28,289 nt of DNA. It comes from Planctomycetota bacterium. GTDB taxonomy: Bacteria > Planctomycetota > Planctomycetia > Pirellulales > Lacipirellulaceae. The position numbers and the translations under genes are program-made. Below, in pieces: positions 1 through 7,339 of the stretch; position 1 is the first letter of the stretch; each line of letters starts with the position of its first letter. Where the stretch lies: positions 1-28,289 of the forward strand of contig JAADIN010000040.1 of assembly GCA_013151315.1 (NCBI GenBank), in the 5' to 3' direction. A model generated the notes under the pieces. It saw only the letters and a program-made list of their open reading frames with translations, was not told the origin of the DNA and did no database searches.

Positions 1-2
1 AT

Positions 3-362
3 GTCGCGCGCATCGCGCGGACGAGTATGCTCGATGTACTCTCGCAAGATCACATCCGCACCGCACGGGCCAAGGGCGTTGGCCCCATGCGAGTCGTTCT
101 CGTCCATGCTCTGCGAGGCGCCCTGCTGCCGGTGGTATCGTTCCTAGGCCCTGCCGTGGCGGGCATTCTCACCGGCTCGCTTGTGGTCGAACAGGTGTTT
201 GCGATCCCCGGTTTGGGTTCGCACTTTGTTCAGGCGGCAACGCAGCGAGACTACACCTTGGCGATGGGCTTGGTCATGCTGTACACCGTGCTGCTTTACT
301 CGATGAACTGGTTAGTCGACATGTCCTACGCGCTGCTCGATCCTCGCGTGCGATTGGAGTAG
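3..362 (+). CDS. Peptide/nickel-type ABC transporter permease, C-terminal part (OppB/DppB family)
   Basis: Only the last roughly 119 residues are in the window; the frame is open from base 3, so the gene starts outside. The visible protein has the cytoplasmic coupling loop of binding-protein-dependent permeases (ARTARAKGV with following basic residues, the EAA-type motif that contacts the ATPase). This is followed by hydrophobic segments and the family-typical 'LLPVVSFLGP', 'GSLVVEQVFAIPGLG' and C-terminal 'DPRVRLE'. It forms one half of the inner-membrane channel of an oligopeptide or dipeptide importer. The next gene, 52 bases downstream on the same strand, encodes the partner permease, so the two are probably one operon. 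Substrate cannot be told from the sequence. Confidence 0.93.
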   Translation, partial: VARIARTSMLDVLSQDHIRTARAKGVGPMRVVLVHALRGALLPVVSFLGPAVAGILTGSLVVEQVFAIPGLGSHFVQAATQRDYTLAMGLVMLYTVLLYSMNWLVDMSYALLDPRVRLE

Positions 363-365
363 CCG

Positions 366-397
366 GCTAAGCCGCAAGCGGCCGCTTGCGGCTTAGC
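366..397. repeat. Perfect 32-bp palindrome between the two permease genes
   Basis: The left arm GCTAAGCCGCAAGCGG is followed directly by its exact reverse complement, giving 16-bp arms with no spacer. It fills most of the 52-base gap between the permease genes. There is no T-run after it, so it is more likely an mRNA-stabilising or REP-like hairpin than a terminator. Confidence 0.85.
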
Positions 398-414
398 AGC
401 GAGAACCTACAGAT

Positions 415-1581
415 ATGAAAAAAACAACGACCCAGGGAATGTCGCTCTCCGAAGACGCGTGGCGACGGCTGCGCCGAAATCGGGTGGCCATGGCGTCGTT
501 GATTACGCTAGCCGTCATCTCGGTACTCGCGTTTCTCACCCCTCTCTTGCCGCTGCAAACGCCCGACTCGGCTCAAACCTCGTTGCAATACGCCGAACCC
601 ACCGCCTCCCCCCTTTGGCTCGATACGCTCAATTTAGATATCGAAACCATCAAGCGGACGCCTCAAGCGGTGGCCGAACTGAAATCTCAGTTGCCGGCGC
701 TTCAAAAGTCGTTCGCCAAAGCCGCCCTTCGTCAAAAGGATGCCGAGATCGAGGACACGATCCAGCAGCCCTACCGCAAGCTCGGCTATGCCAATCTCGG
801 TTGGCTCAGCCGAACCATGGTCCGAATGCGCTACGCGGTGTTTGGCGAAAAAAGCCTCAACTCGTTGTGCGGCCGCGATGTTTTGGGACGCGACATACTG
901 TCTCGCGTGTTTTGGGGAGCACGGATTTCACTGATCGTCGGATTGGTCGCGACGATCGTTTCGCTAGTCATTGGCGTCACCTACGGCGCCATCGCGGGTT
1001 ATTTTGGCGGCTGGATTGATGATGCGATGATGCGGCTGGTCGACGTGATGTACTCGATCCCGTTTATTTTTGTGGTGATTTTTCTGATTACGATCCTCGG
1101 CGAAGAGAGCGTAGCCGACGAGCTTGCCTATTGGGGCATCGACCGCATCACGATTTTCTTTCTCGTCGTCGGGGCCATTTATTGGCTGACCATGGCACGC
1201 GTTGTTCGCGGTCAAGTCATTTCGCTAAAAAACGAGCTCTTCGTCGAGGCGGCCCGCTCGCTGGGTGCAGGGCAAACGCGGATTATCTTCCTACATTTGA
1301 TGCCCAATCTGTTGAGCGTGGTGCTGGTCTACCTGACGCTGACCATCCCCCGCGTGATGCTTTTTGAGGCTTTCTTGTCGTTCCTAGGACTCGGTGTCGA
1401 GCCGCCCGATGTTTCTTGGGGGCTGCTGGCGAACGAAGGCATCAAGGTCATCACGCCGGTAAAAATCTACTGGTGGCTGATTTTGTTCCCCAGTCTGGCG
1501 CTAGGCACGACGCTCATGGCGCTCAACTTCCTAGGCGATGGGGTGCGCGATGCGCTCGATCCGCGCTTGCGAGATGAGTAA
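415..1581 (+). CDS. Peptide/nickel-type ABC transporter permease (OppC/DppC family)
   Basis: A 388-residue inner-membrane permease that would pair with the preceding permease. A first membrane segment lies near residues 25-47. The 'GRDVLGRDILSRVFWGAR' signature at about 153-170 marks the start of the BPD_transp_1 domain, with further membrane segments near 172-198, 213-229, 247-260 and 352-372. The EAA coupling loop is EAARSLGAGQTRIIFLHLMPN-like at about 278-298. It ends in the family-typical 'GDGVRDALDPRLRDE'. OppC proteins are usually about 300 residues. The extra length here is a polar, Lys/Gln-rich insertion at about residues 50-150, between the first membrane segment and the core, probably on the outer face. 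A strong terminator follows, so the operon probably ends here; no ATPase gene follows. Confidence 0.94.
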   Translation: MKKTTTQGMSLSEDAWRRLRRNRVAMASLITLAVISVLAFLTPLLPLQTPDSAQTSLQYAEPTASPLWLDTLNLDIETIKRTPQAVAELKSQLPALQKSFAKAALRQKDAEIEDTIQQPYRKLGYANLGWLSRTMVRMRYAVFGEKSLNSLCGRDVLGRDILSRVFWGARISLIVGLVATIVSLVIGVTYGAIAGYFGGWIDDAMMRLVDVMYSIPFIFVVIFLITILGEESVADELAYWGIDRITIFFLVVGAIYWLTMARVVRGQVISLKNELFVEAARSLGAGQTRIIFLHLMPNLLSVVLVYLTLTIPRVMLFEAFLSFLGLGVEPPDVSWGLLANEGIKVITPVKIYWWLILFPSLALGTTLMALNFLGDGVRDALDPRLRDE

Positions 1582-1586
1582 GAGGG

Positions 1587-1618
1587 CAAAGCCCCGGGGT
1601 TGCAACCCCGGGGCTTTG
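1587..1618 (+). terminator. Rho-independent terminator after the permease operon (GGGGTTGCAACCCC repeat family)
   Basis: A 14-bp GC-rich stem (CAAAGCCCCGGGGT and its complement) closes on a TGCA loop and is followed by TTTTGCTTTTT. It lies 6 bases after the permease stop codon. The core GGGGTTGCAACCCC recurs in a second palindrome at 13852-13891 with different flanks. Confidence 0.85.
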
Positions 1619-1714
1619 TTTTGCTTTTTATCGGTTCGACATGAGACCGGCGCGAGGATAAACTGGAAGGCTACCCCCACCGTAACCGTTTCCCGCCTGC
1701 TAAATAGAGTTTCC

Positions 1715-2785
1715 ATGACTGACGAGGCCCCTCTTGATAAACAAAAGCCGATCCAGGATGTCAATGTTCTGGGCACGACCCCTCTGCTCTCCCCCGCAGA
1801 GCTCAAGCGCAAATCGCCGCTGAGCGACCGGGTGGTCCATTCGGTTTACGAGTCCCGCGAGATCGTCAAAGCGATACTCGCCGGCCAAGACCCTCGGGTC
1901 ATCGCCATCGTCGGCCCCTGCTCGATTCATAACCAACAAGAAGCGATTGAGTACGCCGAACGGCTGTTGCCCATGGCCGAAGCGGTGCGAGATCGCATCT
2001 TGGTCGTCATGCGGGTCTACTTCGAAAAACCTCGCACCACGGTCGGCTGGAAAGGGCTCATTAACGATCCGCATTTGAATGGCACGTTCGACATGCCGAC
2101 GGGATTGACGTTGGCTCGCGAAATTTTGTCGGCCATCAATCAGATGGGGCTTCCCACCGCCACCGAGATGCTCGAGCCGATCACGCCGCAGTATATCACC
2201 GATCTCATTACGGTCGCCTCGATCGGCGCCCGAACCACCGAGTCGCCCACGCATCGTCAGATGGCAAGTGGCCTGTCGATGCCGGTCGGCTTCAAAAACG
2301 GCACCGAAGGAAATCTTGAGGTGGCGATCAATGCCATGCAAGCCGCCCGAGCACCGCATACTTTTCTAGGGATCGATCACGATGGCAAGACCTGCATGGT
2401 CAACACGCGCGGCAACGACATGGGCCATCTTATTCTCCGTGGCGGTCGGCTGGGTCCCAATTACGACGCCGACAGCTTGGCCGAGGCGAGCCGTCTACTG
2501 AAAGACGCCGATCTTCCGCCACGATTTGTCGTCGACTGCAGCCATGCCAATTCCAACAAAGACTACGCCCAGCAGTCGGTCGTCTGGAACGACGTGATTG
2601 CCCAGCGCGCCGCCGGCAATCAGACGATCGTCGGCCTGATGCTCGAAAGTAATCTTCGATCAGGAAATCAGAGCCTCGGTTCTGACCCCAAGGCGCTCGA
2701 GCCTGGAATCTCGATCACCGATGGCTGCATCAGCATCGAAGAGACGTCCGAGCTGCTCGAAAGCGCCTACCAAACGCTCGCGTAG
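1715..2785 (+). CDS. aroG: 3-deoxy-7-phosphoheptulonate (DAHP) synthase, class I (AroF/G/H type)
   Basis: Catalyses condensation of phosphoenolpyruvate and erythrose 4-phosphate, the first step of the shikimate pathway, in the cytoplasm. The 356-residue length matches the AroF/G/H family (about 350). Signatures in order are GPCSIHN at about 67-73 (with the metal-binding Cys), RVYFEKPRTTVGWKGL at about 100-115, GARTTESPTHRQ near 175, and VDCSHANSNKDY near 277. The frame is open further upstream to 1538, but that stretch includes the preceding terminator, so the ATG at 1715 is chosen. No obvious Shine-Dalgarno sequence precedes it. Isoenzyme type, and so which amino acid inhibits it, cannot be decided; the symbol is a family label. 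It stands alone as a single-gene unit. Confidence 0.95.
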   Translation: MTDEAPLDKQKPIQDVNVLGTTPLLSPAELKRKSPLSDRVVHSVYESREIVKAILAGQDPRVIAIVGPCSIHNQQEAIEYAERLLPMAEAVRDRILVVMRVYFEKPRTTVGWKGLINDPHLNGTFDMPTGLTLAREILSAINQMGLPTATEMLEPITPQYITDLITVASIGARTTESPTHRQMASGLSMPVGFKNGTEGNLEVAINAMQAARAPHTFLGIDHDGKTCMVNTRGNDMGHLILRGGRLGPNYDADSLAEASRLLKDADLPPRFVVDCSHANSNKDYAQQSVVWNDVIAQRAAGNQTIVGLMLESNLRSGNQSLGSDPKALEPGISITDGCISIEETSELLESAYQTLA

Positions 2786-2814
2786 CTGCAATAAAACGGG
2801 GTGTGTGCAGCCTA

Positions 2815-2953
2815 AGAACGTGTTTTATAATTCCGGCAGGCCGTTGTGAGTGAGCCGCACGGCGCTAGCCGCGGGCCGCCCTCGAGGATAACGCCAACCC
2901 TACAAAGCCCGACGCTAGCGCGTTGCGGCTTACGTTATTTCAAAACACGTTCT
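2815..2953. repeat. Nested inverted-repeat element, outer arms AGAACGTGTTTT
   Basis: The outer arms are AGAACGTGTTTTATAA at 2815-2830 and the inverted TTATTTCAAAACACGTTCT at 2935-2953. They enclose the REPIN-like element at 2850-2933. The whole fills most of the gap between the DAHP synthase gene and the convergent gene at 2991. It could be a MITE-like insertion or a large bidirectional hairpin. No target-site duplication was evident. Confidence 0.7.
2850..2933 (+). repeat. REPIN-like element, copy 1 (GTGAGCCGCA arms)
   Basis: The left arm (2850-2877, beginning GTGAGCCGCACGGCGCTAGC) and right arm (2908-2933, ending GCTAGCGCGTTGCGGCTTAC) are imperfect inverted repeats around a variable centre. 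The left arm is identical over 28 bases to the reverse complement of 26820-26847. The right arm matches the reverse complement of 26761-26786 at 25 of 26 bases. The centres do not match. Confidence 0.85.
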
Positions 2954-2990
2954 AAGCGTATTTCAGACGAGTGTCGGTGCTACCCGTCGC

Positions 2991-3680
2991 CTATCCGCGG
3001 GCGAAGAACAGCCAATCGGTACGCTGCTCGTGGACGAGCTGATTGTCGTAGGTGACCGGCTCGATGCGCACTTGGTCGAAGACTTCGTGAAGCGCTTCGG
3101 CAAATGGCGAGCTTTCGGCGTAGGACCAGACGGCCAACACGCCACCGGGCGCAAGGTGTTCTCGAGCGGCTCGCAAACCTTGTGCGGTGTAAAACGAGAC
3201 GCTTTCCTCGTCGAGCCGCTCGTTGGGCGAGTGATCGACGTCGATCAGAATGAGATCAAACCGTTGCTCGGGTGGGCTGGCCAGTCGCCCATAAACGTCG
3301 CCCTGGGTGACGACCAATCGAGGTTCGCTCTGAAGCTCTGGCGAGAGGGGGATCAACCCTTGTTCCAGCCAGCCGATGACTTGGGGCAATAGTTCGACGA
3401 CCTCGACCCGCGCGACACGGTCGGAGAGCAGAGCTTCGCGTGCGGTATAGCCCAACCCGAGTCCACCGACCATCACCTGCAAGCCGTTGCCCTGATGCAT
3501 GGCGAGTGCCGTCTCGGCTAGCGCCCGTTCGGAATCCGTATAGAGGCTACTCATCAAAAACTCGTGATTGAGAGTCACCTCGGTCACGATCGTTCCGGGC
3601 TGCGAGAGCAATTCACGCCGACGCAAGCAGAGAACCCCCAGCGGGCTCGATTCGTAGGCCACGAGATTCGATTTCGACAT
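2991..3680 (-). CDS. Spermidine-synthase-like class I SAM-dependent protein
   Basis: A 229-residue soluble protein with a Rossmann methyltransferase-like fold. Motif I is GGLGLGYTA at about 72-80, followed by the acidic end of strand beta-2 (VEVVELLP, about 92-99). The motif DLILIDVDHSP at about 142-152 corresponds to the spermidine synthase active-site loop, and HLAPGGVLAVWSY is a typical strand-5 region. These features place it in the SpeE-like family. Many such stand-alone proteins are annotated only as spermidine synthase-like, so the actual substrate (a polyamine or another acceptor) is unknown. The ATG at 3680 is the natural start. It lies downstream of cysNC on the same strand, separated by about 95 bases of repeat DNA, and is convergent with the DAHP synthase gene. 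Confidence 0.82.
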   Translation of the reverse strand: MSKSNLVAYESSPLGVLCLRRRELLSQPGTIVTEVTLNHEFLMSSLYTDSERALAETALAMHQGNGLQVMVGGLGLGYTAREALLSDRVARVEVVELLPQVIGWLEQGLIPLSPELQSEPRLVVTQGDVYGRLASPPEQRFDLILIDVDHSPNERLDEESVSFYTAQGLRAAREHLAPGGVLAVWSYAESSPFAEALHEVFDQVRIEPVTYDNQLVHEQRTDWLFFARG

Positions 3681-3709
3681 GGATTGCCAATCTAGCGGGC
3701 CTCGGGCCT

Positions 3710-3773
3710 ACTCCGGCGATCTGTCAGATCGCGGCTATTAGAACCGATCGCGACAATGCGTCTCATCGCGGCG
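3710..3773 (-). repeat. TAGCCGCGAT hairpin repeats, copy 1 (two hairpins)
   Basis: On the minus strand, just after the cysNC stop, the DNA reads GCCGCGATGAGACGCATTG (around 3750-3773). It then reads TAGCCGCGATCTGACAGATC followed by GCCGGAGT (around 3710-3738). Both form small hairpins. The same two hairpin types recur at 16211-16238, 21903-21935 and 23900-23951. They may end or protect the cysNC transcript. Confidence 0.8.
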
Positions 3774-3775
3774 AT

Positions 3776-5712
3776 TTATGAAACTGCCCCGTGTTTTTCT
3801 AGCAGCCCCATAATCTTCTCAACGCAGCCGTCCACGTCGATCTCGTGCGTGGCAAGTACGAGATCCGCGTCGGTCGGTTCTTCGTAGGGCGCACTCACTC
3901 CAGGGAAATTCGCAATTTCCCCTTCGTCGGCTGCGCCGTAGAGGCCCTCTTGGTCGCGCTGGCGGCAGACATCGATCGGAGCGTTCAAATGCACCACCAA
4001 GAATCGCTCTTTTCCGACCACCTTGGCAGCTTTTTGTCGGATCTCCTCGCGAGGAGCAAGGAACGCGGCGATGCAGATCATTCCCGCGTCGTTCATCAGC
4101 TTGGCGACTTCGGCGCTACGACGCAAATTTTCACTGCGGCCGTCGGCGGTAAAGCCGAGGTCTCGGCTGATGCCGTGACGCATATTTTGACCATCGAGCA
4201 CACAGCAGGTGCGGCCCAGGTCGAACAGTTTGCGTTCCAGTGCGTAGGCGAGCGTCGTCTTTCCCGCGCCGGCCAGCCCCGTCAAAAGAATCGTGGTGGG
4301 TTGCTGGCCAAAACGGGCTTGCCGCTCTTCAGCCGTTACGTTGCTTCGCTCGGTCTGTAGCCGATCGTCGGCCTGTTCGTCCCAATGGTCGTGCTTATCG
4401 CCGGTGGTTCGTTGCAAAATCATGCCGGCTGCGACCGTGGCATTGGTAATACGGTCGATCACGATGAACGACCCGGTGCCGTGATTGTTTCGATAACCAT
4501 CGAACGCAATCGGCTGGTTGAGTTTCATTTGGCAGCGACCGATTTCATTCAGGGCAAGCGTCGGCGCTTGGTCGCGATGCAGCGTGTTGACATCGATCTT
4601 ATAACGAAGCGTCGCAATGGTTCCCGAAACGAGCTTGGTCGTCTGTTTGATAAAATACTGTTTGCCGGGCACCATTGGCTCTTCAGACATCCAAACGAGC
4701 GTGGCGTCGAACGAGTCGGCTAGCTGCGGAACATTCTCTGGCCGGACGAGCATGTCGCCTCGGCTGACATCGATTTCGTCTTCCAACGTCAGCGTGACCG
4801 CGAGCGGCGAAAAAGCTTCTTCGAGTTCGCCGTCGTAGGTGACGATCGATTTCACGCGGCTCTTCTTGCGTGAAGGCAAAACCATGACTTCGTCGCCCTT
4901 GCGAATCCGCCCCGAGGCAATCGTGCCGCAGAAACCGCGAAAATCGAGGTGAGGCCGGTTCACCACAATTGTACCGGATAGCGAAAGTCGATCAGATTGC
5001 GATCCGACGCGATGTGCGTGTTTTCCAGCATGTGCATCAGTGTGCTGCCGTCGTACCACGGCATTTCTTCTTCGGCCTTTTTGACAAGATTCAAGCCCAA
5101 CAACGCACTCATCGGAATGAAATGCAGGTCGGTCATTCCGAGCGGGCCAGAGAAGGCGGTAAACTCCTCGCGGATTTTTTCGTAGGTCGCTTCCGAAAAG
5201 TCGACCAAATCCATTTTGTTGACGGCGACGATGATGTGCTTGATGCCCAGCAGCGACACAATAAAGCTGTGACGTTTCGTTTGCGTGAGCACGCCACGAC
5301 GCGCGTCGATGAGAATAATAGCCAAGTCGCACGAGCTTGCCCCGGTCGCCATGTTGCGAGTGTACTGCTCGTGGCCCGGCGTATCGGCAATGATGAATTT
5401 GCGTTTTGCGGTCGAAAAATAGCGGTACGCAACATCGATCGTGATGCCCTGCTCGCGTTCGGCCTTGAGACCGTCCATTAGCAGGGCCGGATCGAACGTC
5501 CCGCCGGTGGAACCGAGGGTCGCCGACTCCGCCTCGACAGCGGCAAGCTGATCTTCGTAGACCATTTTGGCTTCGACGAGCAACTTGCCGATGAGGGTGC
5601 TTTTGCCATCGTCGACGCTGCCGCAAGTGAGAAAGCGAAGCAGCTCTTTCTGCTCGTGCTCTCTCAGGTAGGCGTCGATGTCGGAAGTGATTAGTTCAGA
5701 TTGATGGCTCAT
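3776..5712 (-). CDS. cysNC: CysN-CysC fusion: sulfate adenylyltransferase GTPase subunit plus APS kinase; frameshifted as read
   Basis: CysN drives APS formation from sulfate and ATP with CysD by GTP hydrolysis; the fused CysC domain phosphorylates APS to PAPS. The N-terminal GTPase shows GSVDDGKST (about 31-39), the GITID switch (about 89-93), DTPGH (110-114) and NKMD (165-168). Beta-barrel domains follow (VNRPHLDFRGF, GDEVMVLPS). The C-terminal APS kinase has GLAGAGKTT, DGQNMRHG, APREEIR and GLYGAADEGEI. Near 4959-4972 the frame changes after YPVQ. Removing two bases (a TG within CAATTGTGGTGAAC) would give PVQLVNRPHLDF, the spacing of E. coli CysN; a one-base loss would also restore the frame. 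The intended product is about 644 residues. As read it would be a truncated 250-residue GTPase fragment. Start is the ATG at 5712. It lies 113 bases downstream of cysD. Confidence 0.92.
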
Positions 5713-5754
5713 GCGAAATTCGATCTTATTTTGCTAAGGCAATGGTAGAAGGAA

Positions 5755-5814
5755 TCACGCAGAGACGCAGAGACGCAGAGTGGCTTTTCTCTGCGTCTCT
5801 GCGTCTCTGCGTGA
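5755..5814. repeat. 26-bp inverted repeat built of ACGCAGAG units, between cysD and cysNC
   Basis: The left arm at 5755-5780 (TCACGCAGAG then two more ACGCAGAG-type units) and the exact reverse complement at 5789-5814 flank an 8-base loop, TGGCTTTT. Each arm is itself a short tandem repeat with 8-base periodicity. On the minus strand it lies downstream of cysD and upstream of cysNC, so it would form a very stable hairpin in the operon mRNA. Confidence 0.9.
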
Positions 5815-5825
5815 GACTAAAATTG

Positions 5826-6741
5826 TCAAAAGTAGCCTTCTCGTTTTTTGTCTTCCATGCCGCCTTCGTCGTCGTCGTCGACGCTTCGGCCTTGGCGTTC
5901 GGAAGTGGTCGTAAGCAGCATTTCTTGGATAATCTCAGGAAGCGTCGTCGCGGTCGATTCCACCGCTCCGGTGAGCGGATAGCAGCCCAGCGTTCGGAAC
6001 CGTACCATTTTCATTTCGGGCTCTTCGCCCGGTTCGAGCTTCAGCCGATCGTCGTCGACCATGACCAGCGTTTCGGAGCCCTTCATCTTCCGGCGCACAA
6101 CGGGCCGCTTGGCGGCGAAGTACAGCGGGACGATCGGAATCTTCTCGAGGTGGATGTATTGCCAAACATCGAGCTCAGTCCAATTCGAGATCGGGAAGAC
6201 CCGAATGCTTTCGCCCTGGTTGACTTTCGTGTTGAAGATATTCCACAATTCGGGGCGTTGGTTCTTTGGATCCCAAGTGTGGTTTTTGTCGCGAAACGAA
6301 AAGATACGTTCCTTGGCTCGCGATTTTTCTTCGTCGCGGCGAGCACCGCCAAAAGCCGCATCGAAGCTTGTTGAGGGCTTGCTTGAGCCCTTCGGTTTTC
6401 ATGACCGTCGTGTGCTTGCCACCCTGCGTAAGCGGATCGAGGCCCAGCTTGGCCCCCTCGTGGTTGATATGGACGATCAGATCCCAACCAAGCTCTTCGC
6501 GGATGAGGTTGTCGCGAAACGCAATCATCTCGCGGAATTTCCACGTCGTGTCGACATGCAGCATCGGAAACGGGGGCTTGGCCGGATAAAAGGCCTTTTC
6601 AGCTAGGCGGACCATGACCGCCGAGTCTTTGCCGACCGAGTAGAGCATGACCGGGTTGTCGAACTCGGCAGCGACCTCGCGAATAATATGGATGCTCTCT
6701 GCTTCGAGTTGTTTGAGGTGGGTTAGGTTGTACGAAGTCAT
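5826..6741 (-). CDS. cysD: Sulfate adenylyltransferase subunit 2 (CysD); frameshifted as read
   Basis: ATP-sulfurylase catalytic subunit of the PAPS-reductase-like (adenine alpha-hydrolase) family, which makes APS from sulfate and ATP together with CysN. The N-terminal part reads LTHLKQLEAESIHIIREVAAEF, MLYSVGKDSAVM (PP-loop SGGxD-type site) and HVDTTWKFREM. The C-terminal part has RVFPISNWTELDVWQYI, VRFRTLGCYPLTGAVES and TTSERQGR, ending GYF exactly as in E. coli CysD. Between them, at about 6361-6369, the frame changes after ALNK. The other frame gives FDAAFGGARRDEEKSRAKER, a core catalytic region. A five-base loss (one copy of a TTCGA direct repeat) would explain it. Intended length is about 306 residues (E. 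coli 302). The ATG at 6741 is chosen because MTSYNLTHLKQLEAES aligns with the family start; the open frame upstream runs into repeat DNA. Confidence 0.92.
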
Positions 6742-6880
6742 CGAAGAAGTCACCGAAGCTTTCACAGTTGGTGTGGGCAGGGAAGGCCACCGGGCCGAAC
6801 CCAGTAGTGTAGTTTTCCGCGGAGTGAAGTACAAGCTCTTGCCCGGCAGGGCCAGAACAATTGTAAAGTCGTTTTTTTTT

Positions 6881-7000
6881 GAACCGCCAAGTTCGCCAAG
6901 AGCGCCAAGGAGCAAAAGAGATAGGTACTGAAACATCCACATTCTCGATTTTCCTTATTTTTCATTCCTTGGCGCTCTTGGCGTCCTTGGCGGTTTTTTG
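6881..7000. repeat. Long inverted repeat of CGCCAAG decamers, copy A
   Basis: The left arm 6881-6911 (GAACCGCCAAGTTCGCCAAG, then AGCGCCAAGGA) and right arm 6966-7000 (complement with the same 10-base periodic CGCCAAG units) enclose about 54 bases. The flank beyond the right arm, GACTTGGCAATCCTCCTGC, matches in reverse complement the flank of copy B at 26870-26886. The element boundaries therefore extend past the arms. Confidence 0.87.
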
Positions 7001-7130
7001 ACTTGGCAATCCTCCTGCCGGCAGGGCAGTTTTCCTCAAATTTGAACTCAGGAAAGGTCTCCAAGGCCCGAAAATCGCATTATGCAGGAAAATTTGATGC
7101 TCCATTCCTTCAATCGTGCCTGCCAAAAGG

Positions 7131-7158
7131 TTGCAATATGCCGAGAACTGCTGATAAT
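7131..7158 (+). promoter_or_regulatory. Possible sigma-70-type promoter for the PEP-CTERM protein gene
   Basis: TTGCAA at 7131-7136 and GATAAT at 7153-7158 are separated by 16 bases, about 180 bases before the start codon. The same -35 and spacing appear before the YTV gene. The evidence is sequence resemblance only. Confidence 0.3.
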
Positions 7159-7339
7159 AGAGTTTGGCCCAAAAGGGGGGCTGGAAGCGACTGTCGCCCC
7201 ACCCGCCCTTGATTCGAGACCCACGGAACAGATCTCTTTTACGTTGGCCCAGTCGATCGGGAGTCGGTGTTGACGGCTGCGGGCGTTCGCAGTTTGACAT
7301 CGCATTGCCTCTTGTTGTGGGCGCGCCAGCTCCTATCTT

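Larger units (their letters stand above)
6742..7339. other. 598-base divergent intergenic region between cysD and the PEP-CTERM gene
   Basis: No gene is supported here. The region holds the leader of cysD (minus strand), the long CGCCAAG inverted repeat at 6881-7000, a CCTGCCGGCAGG palindrome near 7015, and a possible promoter for the gene at 7340. Short open frames overlapping the repeat are low-complexity translations of it. Confidence 0.6.

Noticed and set aside
1538..1714. Extended N-terminus for the DAHP synthase
   Set aside because: It would read through the preceding gene's stop and the terminator hairpin, and has no similarity to the family. The ATG at 1715 fits the family length.
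4959..4972. Programmed frameshift in cysN
   Set aside because: No slippery heptamer or downstream stimulatory structure is evident, CysN is not known to use frameshifting, and four other genes in the window show similar lesions.
6742..6942. Longer CysD starting near 6942
   Set aside because: The extra residues are translations of the CGCCAAG repeat and its flank. The family N-terminus begins at the ATG at 6741.
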